From: Adhaeribacter radiodurans
GTDB taxonomy: Bacteria; Bacteroidota; Bacteroidia; Cytophagales; Hymenobacteraceae
NCBI RefSeq assembly: GCF_014075995.1
Contig: NZ_CP055153.1
Location: forward strand, 3,286,001 to 3,350,000
Direction of reading: 5' to 3'
Length of the DNA: 64,000 bases
Part shown: positions 8,409-18,171 of the stretch, piece by piece
Numbering within the stretch: position 1 is the first letter of the stretch
Layout: each line of letters opens with the position of its first letter
Notes under the pieces: model-generated
What the model was told of the DNA's origin: nothing
The model's database searches: none
What the model saw: only the letters and a program-made list of their open reading frames with translations
Made by a program: the position numbers and the translations under genes

Positions 8409-10217
8409 CTAGAACTTAATAGCCGGAATAAGCAGGTTTTGCATAAGCTCCTCTTTTTCCAGGAAAGGGAACATATCTTCTAAAGGAGCAGAAACCATCC
8501 GACCGTCCGGCAATTGTTTAGAACTTAGTTTCGGCTCAAATAATTGTTGCTCATCTAAAATAACGTTAATTAAAGCGGGTCCCTCGGCTGCTAATACCTT
8601 TTCCAGGGTATCCTTAAAATTGTTTCCTTCTATCCGGAAAGATGGAATACCATACGCATTTCCGATTTTCTCCATATCCGGAAAACTTACTCCACTTTCT
8701 GGACCGCTACCTACTGCTTGTTTAAAAAAGCTGTTTTGTGTTGATTTAATAGACAAGTAACCACCATTATTTAAAATAAAGATTTTGATGGGCAATTGGT
8801 AATGAACCACCGTTTGAAGTTCCTGAATATTCATTTGAATGCTACCATCGCCTGCCAAACAAATAATACGCTGCCCTTTATTGGCTACAGCTGCCCCAAT
8901 TGCTGCCGGAAGATCATAACCCATGGAAGCAGAACCCGAATTACTAAAAAGCCGCTGCCCTTTAACAATATAAGAGGTTTGGAAGGTAACAATACAAGCA
9001 GTGGCATCGCCGCATACAATTACATCCTTTCCGTTAAGCTGTCGGTTAAGGGTATATAAAAAGTAATACGGATTTAAATTTTCACTTCCATTAATATGTT
9101 TGGCCTGTAAAACAGGATACTTGTCAACTCGTTGTTTACACCAATTAAGCCAGGATTCATACTTCGAGGCATTATAGTCTAATTGATCTAATTGGCGATT
9201 CATTTCCTCTAAAAATACCTTGGCATCGTAGTGTAGGGGCAGGTCAACCTTAAAAGTAGGTTTACTTAGCTCGGCCTGGTCCACGTCCACTTGTATTTTG
9301 TAGGCACAACGGGCAAAATTATCCCAATTATAACTCACTTGCCTAATGGGCATCCGGCTACCAACTATTAATACGGCATCGGCATTCTGAACCGTAAAAT
9401 TACCAGGACGATCGCCAATAGTGCCTTGTTTACCACAGTACAGAGGATGGTCGTGCGGAAAAACATCGTGGGACCAGGCAGTTGTCACCGGAATACCTAA
9501 TTTATCTGCTACCTGTTCTAGCAAATCGGTAGCCCTGGCTAAACGGATGCCGGTACTTACCAACAAGGCTGGCCTTTCTGAATCCTTTATTTTTTGAATA
9601 ACCTGCTGACAATAATCTGGTAAGTTGGTTAAGTCAAAAGAAATCTGATCTTCTTTCGGATCATACTCGAAAAGGTCTTCCTCGTTAATCATACTTCCCT
9701 GTACATCCACAGGTATATCCAACCAGCAAGGACCCGGACGACCAGCCATGGCCAGGTGTAATGCTCTTTGTAAATGATATTTAATAGAGTTAGGCTCGGT
9801 AACCAGCACGGCGTACTTGGTTATACCTTGCACCATCCGGATAATATCTACTTCCTGGTCACCTAATTGCCGCAACCCCGGTATGTTATAGCCCGACATT
9901 AAGGTTTCCCGTTTTACCTGGCCGGATAAAACCAAAAGTGGAATGGAATCGGTCCAGGCTCCAAAAACCCCATTTAAGGCATTAATACCACCCGGTCCGG
10001 AAGTAACGTTTATTACTCCCACGGAATCCTTTACGCGCGCGTAACCTTCGGCAGCTATGGCAGAGGCTTGCTCATGGTGATTACAGATATAATTAATTCT
10101 TTTTTCTTTGCCAATAGAATCATTCAAGTGCATCGCACCGCCCCCGGTAACTAAAAAAATATCGGAAACGCCATTATCGGCTAAATACTTAAAAATAAAA
10201 TCTGATAGTTTAATCAT
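8409..10217 (-). CDS. Acetolactate-synthase-like thiamine diphosphate enzyme
   Basis: A 602-residue ThDP enzyme with the three-domain layout of the acetohydroxyacid synthase family. The catalytic Glu lies in NHHEQASAIAAEGYARV (about 46-62). The middle FAD/structural domain spans about 190-340. The ThDP/Mg motif GDGSIQMNIQEL begins near residue 455 and ends at the NN in IFILNNGGY. It sits inside an rfbFGH sugar operon, not beside ilv genes and with no small subunit. Known relatives in such loci include YerE of Yersinia, which adds an acetyl unit from pyruvate to CDP-4-keto-3,6-dideoxyhexose. A similar branch-forming role is plausible but inferred; a decarboxylase or lyase is the alternative. 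Confidence 0.82.
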   Translation of the reverse strand: MIKLSDFIFKYLADNGVSDIFLVTGGGAMHLNDSIGKEKRINYICNHHEQASAIAAEGYARVKDSVGVINVTSGPGGINALNGVFGAWTDSIPLLVLSGQVKRETLMSGYNIPGLRQLGDQEVDIIRMVQGITKYAVLVTEPNSIKYHLQRALHLAMAGRPGPCWLDIPVDVQGSMINEEDLFEYDPKEDQISFDLTNLPDYCQQVIQKIKDSERPALLVSTGIRLARATDLLEQVADKLGIPVTTAWSHDVFPHDHPLYCGKQGTIGDRPGNFTVQNADAVLIVGSRMPIRQVSYNWDNFARCAYKIQVDVDQAELSKPTFKVDLPLHYDAKVFLEEMNRQLDQLDYNASKYESWLNWCKQRVDKYPVLQAKHINGSENLNPYYFLYTLNRQLNGKDVIVCGDATACIVTFQTSYIVKGQRLFSNSGSASMGYDLPAAIGAAVANKGQRIICLAGDGSIQMNIQELQTVVHYQLPIKIFILNNGGYLSIKSTQNSFFKQAVGSGPESGVSFPDMEKIGNAYGIPSFRIEGNNFKDTLEKVLAAEGPALINVILDEQQLFEPKLSSKQLPDGRMVSAPLEDMFPFLEKEELMQNLLIPAIKF

Positions 10218-10236
10218 TCTTATTTAATCGTAAAAT

Positions 10237-11409
10237 CTATATAACTCTGCCAACCGGAACGGCATACAGAACGAAATCTAAACCATCGCCTTCGTACGTT
10301 CGGCAATAAAATGTATACTCCGGATTAATTTTTTGCAAATATAATAAGATGTTCCACAAACAATCTGGCATATGATAGATACAAACCGCAATCAACGGCT
10401 GATAACGTTGTATGATATGCAGGGCTCCTTGCAGGGCATAACGTTCCGCTCCTTCTACGTCTAATTTGATAAAAGTTGGCGGTGAATCCCCAAACTCTTC
10501 ATCAATTGTAACGCACTGTACCTCCACGGAACCACTATCACTAATAACGGCTCCCCCTCCACCGGTGGCATTAAACCGCAACTTTTCTCTTTTATTACCT
10601 ACAGCGTAGGGTAAGGTTTTTACTTTTGCTCTTACCGAGGCATCCAAATCTGCAACGTACTGATTTAGACTTGAAAAATTAGTTGGATCTGGCTCTAAAG
10701 CCATATATGATGTAAAACCATTTTCATAGACATCCAGGAAACTTTTTAAGGTATCGCCGATAAAGGCACCACCATCTAAAAAGACTTCTTGTTCCGAGTA
10801 ACGAAATAAGTTCTCCGGAAAGTATTGCGCTTCGCCGGAAGGTAACGGAATAGCTTCTAAATCCAGAAAAAGCCGGGCTTTCAGATGAGCCAGATATTGC
10901 GCTTTAGATTCATTATCTGCTAGTAAATTATAGGCCGCTTTTATCGCGTCTTTATGGATCAGGTAATTCTGAGGTAAATCAAAATGGTAATGCGGTAGTA
11001 GCTCCTGCGGGTATTTCCAGAACAAGTGGCTGCAATGCATTACATTTTTACAACCTAATAACTCAAATTGCTCTTTTGTTTTTTTATAGAAATGCCCCGG
11101 CGACCAGATGCATACCATAAATACAGCATTATCTTTATACTTTTCGGCGGCTTCTGCCGGAGATAGTAAAGGAATACCTTCTAGGGTACTATTCCATTTA
11201 GCCGGATTATTATCGGTAAAGGCAATTGGTGCAAGATCGTGTTTTTGCAAAACGCGCAAAATCTTTAAACCTAAGTTTCCGGAACCAATTAATATCAGAT
11301 TTCTTCCTTTTACTAAATGATCAAAAGGGGCAGCTGCCCTGGCTGCCGCACTTTCTACATCTTCCGCAAAGAGTTTATCAATAATTTCTTCCATTCGAAT
11401 TCTTATCAA
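10237..11409 (-). CDS. FkbM-family methyltransferase with N-terminal Rossmann-like domain
   Basis: A 390-residue protein with two parts. Residues about 30-135 form a Rossmann-like unit (LILIGSGNLGLKILRVL, then AFTDNNPAKW) like that seen in PglD-type and C-methyltransferase tails. Residues about 185-380 form an FkbM SAM-methyltransferase: motif I is VFLDGGAFIGDT and the later signature is TFIKLDVEGAERYALQGA. FkbM enzymes usually O-methylate sugars. It lies 13 bases after the C-methyltransferase and 19 bases before the ThDP gene. It probably decorates the dideoxy or branched sugar, or a transferred residue. The target hydroxyl is unknown. Confidence 0.83.
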   Translation of the reverse strand: MIRIRMEEIIDKLFAEDVESAAARAAAPFDHLVKGRNLILIGSGNLGLKILRVLQKHDLAPIAFTDNNPAKWNSTLEGIPLLSPAEAAEKYKDNAVFMVCIWSPGHFYKKTKEQFELLGCKNVMHCSHLFWKYPQELLPHYHFDLPQNYLIHKDAIKAAYNLLADNESKAQYLAHLKARLFLDLEAIPLPSGEAQYFPENLFRYSEQEVFLDGGAFIGDTLKSFLDVYENGFTSYMALEPDPTNFSSLNQYVADLDASVRAKVKTLPYAVGNKREKLRFNATGGGGAVISDSGSVEVQCVTIDEEFGDSPPTFIKLDVEGAERYALQGALHIIQRYQPLIAVCIYHMPDCLWNILLYLQKINPEYTFYCRTYEGDGLDFVLYAVPVGRVI

Positions 11410-11421
11410 AGTGCCGGCTTT

Positions 11422-12639
11422 TTACGCTATAAATCTTTTTAATCCCTCTACCTGGTTCTGGAATTTATAAATAGTACTAATATCATTCTGAATTGCTTCT
11501 TCATAGATTGTTGAAGTAATTAAAATCACATCATCTTTGCTTATAAAATCGGCCACCTTGGTAGGATGAAGTATAGGACGATTATTTAAATGTCTACCTG
11601 CATTTACGGGACTGGAATCAATAAAAGCCTTTATATTGGCATTTCTCAAAGCAGTATTTGCTAATAGTTTCATCGTTAATTGGCCAGTACCCCAAACAAA
11701 AATTTCTTTTTGCCTGGAGTTCAATTCTTCTATTTTTTCATTTATTCTAGTTAAAATTAAGCTAGATTTCTGAATGTAACTTTGAATTGCCTCTACTGTT
11801 GCATAATCTTTAGTAATTTCATTACTGGTATTTTCCGCACTTTTCTGATAAAATCCATAAACGGCGGTATATGGTAATCCGGAAGGAATCAGGAAAGACC
11901 GTTTACCATCGGCCAGTTTTGTGAAATTATGAATAGAAAACAGGTTAAAAAAAGACGTTGTAGAAAAATGATTAATATGCTCAGTGTTAATTTCCTGAAA
12001 GGGTGCGTGAATAACCTTATAGTAATTACCGGCATCCGGACATTCGGCATAAACAATTCCGCCTTCGTTTAAAATAGCATAAAACCCTTCAATTGCTTGA
12101 TATAAATCAAACAAATGCTCCAATACATGAGATACTATTATAACATCGAAAGTACCTAAGTGAGCCGGAATATGAAACAAGCTTGCGGCATGTGCCTCTA
12201 ACCCTGTTAATTTCTTTGTATTTTCTGCGCAAACCGGCGATGGATCAATGCCAACCAAATTGGTGTATCCTAAATCTTTAAATCGTTTGAGTAGCCCGCC
12301 ATTGGCACAACCAATATCTAATATTCGGGCGTTCTTTGAGGTTAATTTTTTAACAATATCCGCTACGGTATCGTCTAAGCGTTTAGCGTCCAAAGCATTT
12401 TCACCGCCGCCAGTTGATGTTTTATTATCCTGGTAGCGCGATAAGTTTGTATAATACTCATCGTAATCTGCTTGAGTAACGGTGGTATCCGCAAAAGTAA
12501 AGTAACAGTTATCGCAATAAACCAGATCATACCCCTGACTTAGCGGATGCCCATCAAACAGAATAAAATCCTGATGATAAAGAAAATTTCCGGTTTGCGA
12601 TTGACATACCGGACAAGGGCGCTTTAATTCTACTGGCAT
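11422..12639 (-). CDS. Sugar C-methyltransferase-like SAM enzyme
   Basis: A 405-residue protein with the three-part layout of NDP-keto-sugar C-methyltransferases (TylCIII-like). An N-terminal zinc-type cysteine cluster spans residues 9-45 (CPVC ... CDNC). The SAM domain has motif I ARILDIGCANGGLL near residues 105-118. A C-terminal Rossmann-like domain (about 300-405) starts at EIFVWGTGQLTMKLL. These enzymes add a methyl to a carbon next to the keto group of an NDP-4-keto-6-deoxy sugar. It is 9 bases from the SDR gene, and the upstream genes make such a keto sugar, so the pairing is consistent. The methylated carbon is not predictable. Confidence 0.82.
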   Translation of the reverse strand: MPVELKRPCPVCQSQTGNFLYHQDFILFDGHPLSQGYDLVYCDNCYFTFADTTVTQADYDEYYTNLSRYQDNKTSTGGGENALDAKRLDDTVADIVKKLTSKNARILDIGCANGGLLKRFKDLGYTNLVGIDPSPVCAENTKKLTGLEAHAASLFHIPAHLGTFDVIIVSHVLEHLFDLYQAIEGFYAILNEGGIVYAECPDAGNYYKVIHAPFQEINTEHINHFSTTSFFNLFSIHNFTKLADGKRSFLIPSGLPYTAVYGFYQKSAENTSNEITKDYATVEAIQSYIQKSSLILTRINEKIEELNSRQKEIFVWGTGQLTMKLLANTALRNANIKAFIDSSPVNAGRHLNNRPILHPTKVADFISKDDVILITSTIYEEAIQNDISTIYKFQNQVEGLKRFIA

Positions 12640-12648
12640 AATTTCAAG

Positions 12649-13683
12649 TTATTCTTTCCCGTAAAAATTTATGGTGCGTTTAATGCTTTCTTCTAAAGAG
12701 ATAACAATTTTAAGATTTAACTCTTCTTTCGCCCGTTGAACCGATGGTACATAACGTTCCGGAGCTAACTGTGGCTGCGGCTTAGTTAATATTTGCGGTT
12801 CTAAAACCGGCTGAAATTGCTGGGCCACTAAATTTGCCAATTCCGCTATAGATATTTCTTCATCCGATCCTACGTTGTACGGCTTTCCGGCTTGGCCATG
12901 AATTAAAATGCGCAACAACCAGATTACCAGATCGGCAGCATACAAGTAGGATCGGTAAGGAGTACCATCCCCTTTTATAATTATGGGCTGTTGATTTAAC
13001 CCGTTTAAAATAAAGTTGCCGGCAGCAAAATGAGTGTCTAATGGTAAAAAAGGACCTACAAAGGCAAAACACCTAGCGATTTTAATTGGAATATTAAATT
13101 GCTTAAAATAAATGGCACTAAGTAATTCTGCCATCCGTTTACTTTCACCGTAGGTCCAAAAAGGATTCGTGATATCTGGTCCTCCCAAATAATCTTCAAA
13201 CAAATGCTTTAATTCGGGTGGTTGGAGGCCGTAAATAGCTCCGGAACTGGTTAATAGCAAGGACTTCACTTGCTTTTTTCGGGCTAAATCCAATACCCGG
13301 CGGGTACCAGCAACGATAGTATCCGTCATTAAAAGCGGACTTTCCGCATTTAGTTGCGCATTAGCTTCGGTGGCCGCATGTATAATGTAATCAATAGAGC
13401 GTTCCGGAAAAGTAAAATTTTGAATATCTCCTGCCAGATACTTTAAAAAAGAATAATTAAATAAATGCGGAGCTTTTGTTTGGAATGCCTCGCTATTACG
13501 GGTTAAAACAGTAATTTGAATATTCAGGTTCTGGGTAATGTTGGCATGAACTAAGCTTTCTAAAAGCCATCGGCCAAAAAAGCCAGTTCCTCCCGTTATA
13601 AACAAGTGCTTATCCCGGAGAAAAGGCCATACATCTTTTGTATGAATCAGAATATGTTGTAGGTCAGGTAGCAGGGAAACCAT
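12649..13683 (-). CDS. NAD(P)-dependent sugar epimerase/reductase (extended SDR)
   Basis: A 344-residue extended SDR. The nucleotide-binding motif is FITGGTGFFGRWLLESL (about 28-44). The catalytic Ser is in LLTSSGAIYG and the Tyr/Lys pair is in FWTYGESKRMAEL (about 172-184), so it looks active. It directly follows rfbH (3-base gap). In CDP-3,6-dideoxyhexose pathways the enzyme in this position is the 4-keto reductase or epimerase (CDP-abequose or CDP-paratose synthase type, or YerF type for branched sugars). Which product is formed cannot be read from sequence. Confidence 0.8.
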   Translation of the reverse strand: MVSLLPDLQHILIHTKDVWPFLRDKHLFITGGTGFFGRWLLESLVHANITQNLNIQITVLTRNSEAFQTKAPHLFNYSFLKYLAGDIQNFTFPERSIDYIIHAATEANAQLNAESPLLMTDTIVAGTRRVLDLARKKQVKSLLLTSSGAIYGLQPPELKHLFEDYLGGPDITNPFWTYGESKRMAELLSAIYFKQFNIPIKIARCFAFVGPFLPLDTHFAAGNFILNGLNQQPIIIKGDGTPYRSYLYAADLVIWLLRILIHGQAGKPYNVGSDEEISIAELANLVAQQFQPVLEPQILTKPQPQLAPERYVPSVQRAKEELNLKIVISLEESIKRTINFYGKE

Positions 13684-13686
13684 ACC

Positions 13687-15033
13687 TTACGATTCTCCCC
13701 TGGAAATATTATTTTGTTTAAAATAAGTATGCAGAGTTTCAACCATATAATCGTAATGTTGTTCCTCTAATCCGGGCCAAACGCCTAACCAAAAAGAGTT
13801 GTTCATAATAAAATCGGTGTTCGTTAAATCCCCTACTTTCCGGTATTGAATATTCTGATAAGCCGGTTGGCGAAGTAAATTTCCGGCAAATAATAAACGA
13901 GTACCAATTTTATTTTCTTCTAAGTAAGAAACAAGATCTTTCCGGTTAATCGGACTGTTTTCCCGGATAGAAATCATAAAACCAAACCAACTAGGGTTAG
14001 CCTCAGGAGTTGCTTCCGGCAAAATAAAATGATCTTCAAAGGGCTTTAACTTTTGGTATAGCAGTTTATGATTTTCTCTCCGCTTCTCTACAAAATAATC
14101 GGCTTTTTTAAGCTGGCTAATACCAATGGCAGCCTGCATATCGGTTACTTTTAAATTAAATCCAATATGAGAATACGTGTATTTGTGATCGTACCCTTCC
14201 GGTAATTCGCCCAGTTTCCAGCAGAAACGCTTTCCGCAGGTATTATCTGCGCCCGGAACGCAATAACAATCTCGACCCCAATCCCGGAAACTTTCTACTA
14301 TTCGACGTAAATTTAAATTATTTACTAAAACTGCTCCGCCCTCGCCCATAGTAATATGGTGCGCCGGGTAAAAAGATAAAGTAGCCAAATCACCCCAAGT
14401 ACCCGTTTTTTTACCTTGGTAAGTAGCTCCTAAAGCATCGCAATCGTCCTCAATTAGCCAAAGTTTGTATTTTTTAGCAATTTCTTTTACTACACTTAAG
14501 TTAAACGGATTACCCAAGGTATGCGCCATCATAATGGCTTTTGTCTTAGGAGTAATTGCTTGTTCTATTAATTCGGCTTTAATATTATAGGTGGGTATAT
14601 CTACGTCAATAAAAACCGGTATGCACCCAAACTGAATCATAGGGTTAACCGTTGTAGGAAAACCAGCAGCTACCGTAATTACCTCATCGCCGGGTTTTAT
14701 AGCCCGGTCTTTTAATTTAGGAGAAGTTAAAGCGTAAAAAGCAACCAAGTTAGCGGAAGAACCAGAATTTACTAAAAAGCTATATTTAACCCCAACCCAT
14801 TCGGCCAGATTCTTTTCAAATTCAGGCCCGAACCGGCCAGTAGTTAACCAGCCATCTAAAGTGGCATCTACACCATAAAGTAAATCCTGGGCATCTAATA
14901 CTTTGCCAGTAACCGGAATATAGTCTACTCCCGGTCGGAATTGCTTACTTGTGTTCCGAAGAGCAATTTCTTCTAACCCTGAAAGTAGTTCTCCGTTTAT
15001 ATTTTTAAAGCCAGTAGCTGTTAGGTTTTCCAT
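13687..15033 (-). CDS. rfbH: CDP-4-dehydro-6-deoxyglucose 3-dehydratase (E1)
   Basis: A 448-residue member of the DegT/AHBA fold that uses PMP and a [2Fe-2S] cluster to remove the C3 hydroxyl of CDP-4-keto-6-deoxyglucose. Two features mark it as E1 and not an aminotransferase. The Schiff-base Lys is replaced by His in [15 protein letters not shown] (about 223-237). A Cys-rich insertion holds [16 protein letters not shown] (about 258-273), the iron-sulfur ligands. Length fits RfbH/AscC. It lies 5 bases after rfbG. The partner reductase E3 (AscD/RfbI type) is not encoded in this window. Confidence 0.93.
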   Translation of the reverse strand: MENLTATGFKNINGELLSGLEEIALRNTSKQFRPGVDYIPVTGKVLDAQDLLYGVDATLDGWLTTGRFGPEFEKNLAEWVGVKYSFLVNSGSSANLVAFYALTSPKLKDRAIKPGDEVITVAAGFPTTVNPMIQFGCIPVFIDVDIPTYNIKAELIEQAITPKTKAIMMAHTLGNPFNLSVVKEIAKKYKLWLIEDDCDALGATYQGKKTGTWGDLATLSFYPAHHITMGEGGAVLVNNLNLRRIVESFRDWGRDCYCVPGADNTCGKRFCWKLGELPEGYDHKYTYSHIGFNLKVTDMQAAIGISQLKKADYFVEKRRENHKLLYQKLKPFEDHFILPEATPEANPSWFGFMISIRENSPINRKDLVSYLEENKIGTRLLFAGNLLRQPAYQNIQYRKVGDLTNTDFIMNNSFWLGVWPGLEEQHYDYMVETLHTYFKQNNISRGES

Positions 15034-15038
15034 TGCAC

Positions 15039-16139
15039 TTATTCACTTTCATTTATTTGATTCAAAAAACTGGCAATATCGGCGAGTATTAATTCCGAAG
15101 CACTACTTTCCTTTAACAAAAAGCTTTTATACCATTGAATGGTTCTTTCTACGGCCATTATGGTATTTAAATAAGGCCGCCATTTTAATAATTTTTGCGT
15201 TTTACTAATATCTAGTTTAAGTACTCCTGCTTCGTGGGGTTGATTTGCTAAATTTAGGTTCTGGATACATCCCTCTCCCCATACTTGAACTGCTAACTGG
15301 GCTAATTTTTCGACGGGTAAAGTATCGTTTGTGTTAGGGCCAAAATTCCAGGCACCGGAGTATATTTCGGGCTCTTGGGCTAATTTAGCACCTAATAGTA
15401 AATACCCGAACAAAGGTTCTAGCACATGTTGCCAGGGCCGGATGGCTAAGGGATTACGTACAGGAATAGGATTTTTATTCTGTAAAGCCCGCACAATATC
15501 CGGCACAATTCTATCGCGGGCCCAATCACCACCACCTATTACGTTACCTGCCCGGGCGGTAGCAACTGTTTTTTGATGAACTGAAACAGTTTTAACGTTA
15601 AAAAAGGAATTGCGGTAAGAATTAGTTACCAATTCGGCGCATGCTTTACTGGCACTGTACGGATCATAGCCCCCAAGAGCATCTACTTCCCGGTAAGGAT
15701 ACGGCCATTCCTGGTTATCATAAACTTTATCTGTAGTGATTATAACGACTGTACATTTACCCGAAAGTGTTCTTACGGCGTTTAGCACATTGGCTGTGCC
15801 AATGGTATTTACCTCAAAGGTTTCAACGGGTATTTCGTAAGAAGTTCTTACCAAAGGTTGGGCGGCCAAGTGAAAAACAAAACTGGGCTGAAACTCTGAA
15901 ATACACTTGGTTAAAAACGGTTTATCTAATACATCGCCAATTACCGAATAGCAATAATCTTCGCCGGAGATTTGATTAAACAGTTCTTCTTGGGTTTCGG
16001 GCGCTTTGGCGTAGCCCATTACCTCTGCTCCTAATTGCTTTAACCAAACCAGCAGCCAGGAACCTTTAAAACCAGTATGGCCCGTTACAAAAACTTTTTG
16101 GCCAGCATAATTTTCGCGCAGAAATGCTTCCATTACCAA
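15039..16139 (-). CDS. rfbG: CDP-glucose 4,6-dehydratase
   Basis: A 366-residue extended SDR that converts CDP-D-glucose to CDP-4-keto-6-deoxy-D-glucose. The N-terminus [19 protein letters not shown] (about 15-33) is characteristic of RfbG, including the GFKGSWL variant of the nucleotide loop. Later marks are [12 protein letters not shown] (about 129-140), the [11 protein letters not shown] active-site helix (about 156-166), and [18 protein letters not shown]. Length matches the family. Its start overlaps the rfbF stop by 7 bases, indicating tight coupling. It supplies the substrate of rfbH. Confidence 0.94.
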   Translation of the reverse strand: MVMEAFLRENYAGQKVFVTGHTGFKGSWLLVWLKQLGAEVMGYAKAPETQEELFNQISGEDYCYSVIGDVLDKPFLTKCISEFQPSFVFHLAAQPLVRTSYEIPVETFEVNTIGTANVLNAVRTLSGKCTVVIITTDKVYDNQEWPYPYREVDALGGYDPYSASKACAELVTNSYRNSFFNVKTVSVHQKTVATARAGNVIGGGDWARDRIVPDIVRALQNKNPIPVRNPLAIRPWQHVLEPLFGYLLLGAKLAQEPEIYSGAWNFGPNTNDTLPVEKLAQLAVQVWGEGCIQNLNLANQPHEAGVLKLDISKTQKLLKWRPYLNTIMAVERTIQWYKSFLLKESSASELILADIASFLNQINESE

Positions 16140-16903
16140 ATTTTCCAGGCGGCATTCCCGCTATTCCAGAGTTCGTTTAAATCCAGTTTATCTTTTAATG
16201 AATCCATAGGTTGCCAGAAACCTCTATGCTTAAATGCTTTTAACTGGTTTTCTTTTGCCAGATTCTCTAACGGTTCGCGCTCCCAAATAGTACTGTCGCC
16301 CTCTATGTAATTAAAAATTTCAGGCTCGCACACAAAAAAACCACCATTTACCCAACCCACATCTTCGCTCCTTTTTTCGTGGAAAGAAGTAATGTGGTTA
16401 TCTTCCTCTAAACTTAATACCCCAAAACGACCGGATGGCTGAATAGCAGTAATGGTTACGTGTTTTTTACCGGATTCATGCGCTTCAATGAGTTCGTTAA
16501 TGTTTACGTTACTAACACCATCGCCATAAGTAAGCATAAATCTTTCATTCCCAATATATTTCTGAATGCGCTTGATTCTCCCTCCGGTAAGTGTATCCTT
16601 GCCGGTTTCCACTAAGGTTATCTTCCACTTTTCAGAAAAACTATTATGAATTTCCAGATCGTTGTTTGATAAATCAATGGTTACATCTGACTGATGCAAA
16701 AAATAATTAGCAAAGTATTCTTTAATTACATAGCCCTTATAGCCTAAACAAACGATAAATTCGTTAAAACCATAAGTTGAATAAATTTTCATGATATGCC
16801 AGATGATGGGCTTGCCCCCAATTTCGACCATGGGTTTTGGCCGTAAATCTGTTTCTTCAGCTAATCTGGTACCTAAACCACCTGCAAGAATGACTACTTT
16901 CAT
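16133..16903 (-). CDS. rfbF: Glucose-1-phosphate cytidylyltransferase
   Basis: A 256-residue nucleotidyltransferase forming CDP-glucose from CTP and glucose-1-phosphate. The N-terminal nucleotide-binding signature is LAGGLGTRLAEETDLRPKPM (6-25); LTYGDGVSNVNI (about 123-134) is the metal-binding Asp segment, and KHRGFWQPMDSLKDK lies near the C-terminus, as in RfbF. Length is exactly typical. It is the first gene of the minus-strand locus, so the promoter for the whole sugar operon should lie in 16904-17157. Confidence 0.94.
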   Translation of the reverse strand: MKVVILAGGLGTRLAEETDLRPKPMVEIGGKPIIWHIMKIYSTYGFNEFIVCLGYKGYVIKEYFANYFLHQSDVTIDLSNNDLEIHNSFSEKWKITLVETGKDTLTGGRIKRIQKYIGNERFMLTYGDGVSNVNINELIEAHESGKKHVTITAIQPSGRFGVLSLEEDNHITSFHEKRSEDVGWVNGGFFVCEPEIFNYIEGDSTIWEREPLENLAKENQLKAFKHRGFWQPMDSLKDKLDLNELWNSGNAAWKIW

Positions 16904-17157
16904 TGCACAAACTTCATGATTGTAGGATTAAAAAGCAAAATTAATTTAGTGGCCCAGAGCGTAGCTTACCTTTTAGTAAATATTTATACTTTTGCGCGGA
17001 AACTAGATAAGGAGAGTTTCAATGAGAACCAGATGCTCTATTTTAAAGAAATAATATTTTAAACGAATACAATACTTTAGTATTCTGCTAGTTTATTTAA
17101 CTAACTAAAATCGCTTACTCGTTTCAACCTAAAAAAGTAAATTTTCGAATTTAATAT
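16904..17157. promoter_or_regulatory. Divergent promoter region between rfbF and the Wzz-like gene
   Basis: This 254-base gap separates two divergent polysaccharide genes and must hold both promoters. On the plus strand, TACTTTTG at 16987-16994 matches the Bacteroidota -7 box TAnnTTTG, but no clear TTG -33 element sits at the expected distance. I did not find a convincing match for the minus-strand promoter. Confidence 0.4.
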
Positions 17158-18171
17158 ATGAGTTACAAAGAGCGTACTCCAGTTGAGAATAATTCCAGTT
17201 TGGACGAAATTGATCTGAGTAAAATTTTTATTTCTATTGGGAGAGGAATTGTAAGATTTTTTAAATCTATTTTTAGATTCTTCTTTTTATACCTGGATAC
17301 TTTAATTTCCAAAACAAAAATTATTCTTGCTTTGGTACTTGCCGGTATTATTTTGGGAATAGCTTATTTCTACGCTTTCAAACCTTTTTACGAATCCAGA
17401 ATGACTTTAAATTCGGCCTATTACAGGGGCGAATTTTTAGATAATTCCATTCAAAACTTAAACCGGCTTTGCTCTGAGAATAACTACCGGGTTCTGGCTA
17501 ATTTACTAAAAATAGAACCGGAAAAGGCGAAAACTTTACGAAAAATTCAAGTAGAGCAGATTATTTCGCCCAATATGCAAATGCTGATTGACCTTTATAA
17601 AAGTACAAAAGGCAATCAGAGACGGATAGATTCTTTGATTTTAAATCACAGCGATTCTACCTTCCAGATTATGGTGCAGGTATACGATACCACCACTCTG
17701 GTTGGTTTAGATACTATTCTGGTAAACTATATTAAAAACAATAAATTTGTTAATAAACGAATAGCCATTGAAAGAAAAAATTTGCTAAACCGAAAGGCCA
17801 AATTAATCCGGGAATCGAAAAACTTAGATACCCTTAAATCTTACATGGCAAAAAGCTATTTACCCCAAGGCCCAGGTAAAACCGGCACCAACGTAACTTT
17901 AAATGACAAACAATCGAATCCAATCGATGTTTACCGGGAAGATTTCCGATTATATGATCTACAATTGCAAATTGACCGCTTATTATTTATAAACTCTGAA
18001 ATTGAGATTATAGACCGGTTTATTACTTTTGGCAAACCAGCCAGCGGCACAATTGAAAAAAATGCGGTTAAGGGTGCATTGATTGGATTACTGGCGGGCC
18101 TTTTATACGTATTCTATATTATTTTACGGGAAGGCTTGCGTAGATTCCGGCTTATTATAGACGAAGATTAA
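17158..18171 (+). CDS. Wzz-like chain-length determinant / polysaccharide co-polymerase
   Basis: A 337-residue inner-membrane protein with the Wzz layout: one membrane segment near the N-terminus (about residues 55-77, IILALVLAGIILGIAYFYAF), a long periplasmic, partly coiled-coil region (about 80-305), and a second membrane segment near the C-terminus (about 305-325, GALIGLLAGLLYVFYIIL). A basic amphipathic stretch precedes the first segment. No kinase domain follows. It would set glycan chain length with the Wzy protein. It is transcribed away from the rfb operon and ends with a strong terminator. Sequence match to named Wzz proteins is weak, so the call rests on topology and context. Confidence 0.7.
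   Translation: MSYKERTPVENNSSLDEIDLSKIFISIGRGIVRFFKSIFRFFFLYLDTLISKTKIILALVLAGIILGIAYFYAFKPFYESRMTLNSAYYRGEFLDNSIQNLNRLCSENNYRVLANLLKIEPEKAKTLRKIQVEQIISPNMQMLIDLYKSTKGNQRRIDSLILNHSDSTFQIMVQVYDTTTLVGLDTILVNYIKNNKFVNKRIAIERKNLLNRKAKLIRESKNLDTLKSYMAKSYLPQGPGKTGTNVTLNDKQSNPIDVYREDFRLYDLQLQIDRLLFINSEIEIIDRFITFGKPASGTIEKNAVKGALIGLLAGLLYVFYIILREGLRRFRLIIDED

Noticed and set aside
8409-10217. Housekeeping acetolactate synthase (ilvB)
   Set aside because: There is no ilvN, ilvC or ilvD nearby and the gene is inside a sugar operon, so a specialised role is more likely.
13687-15033. Ordinary sugar aminotransferase reading of rfbH
   Set aside because: The PLP Lys is replaced by His and the iron-sulfur Cys cluster is present, which marks the dehydratase E1.
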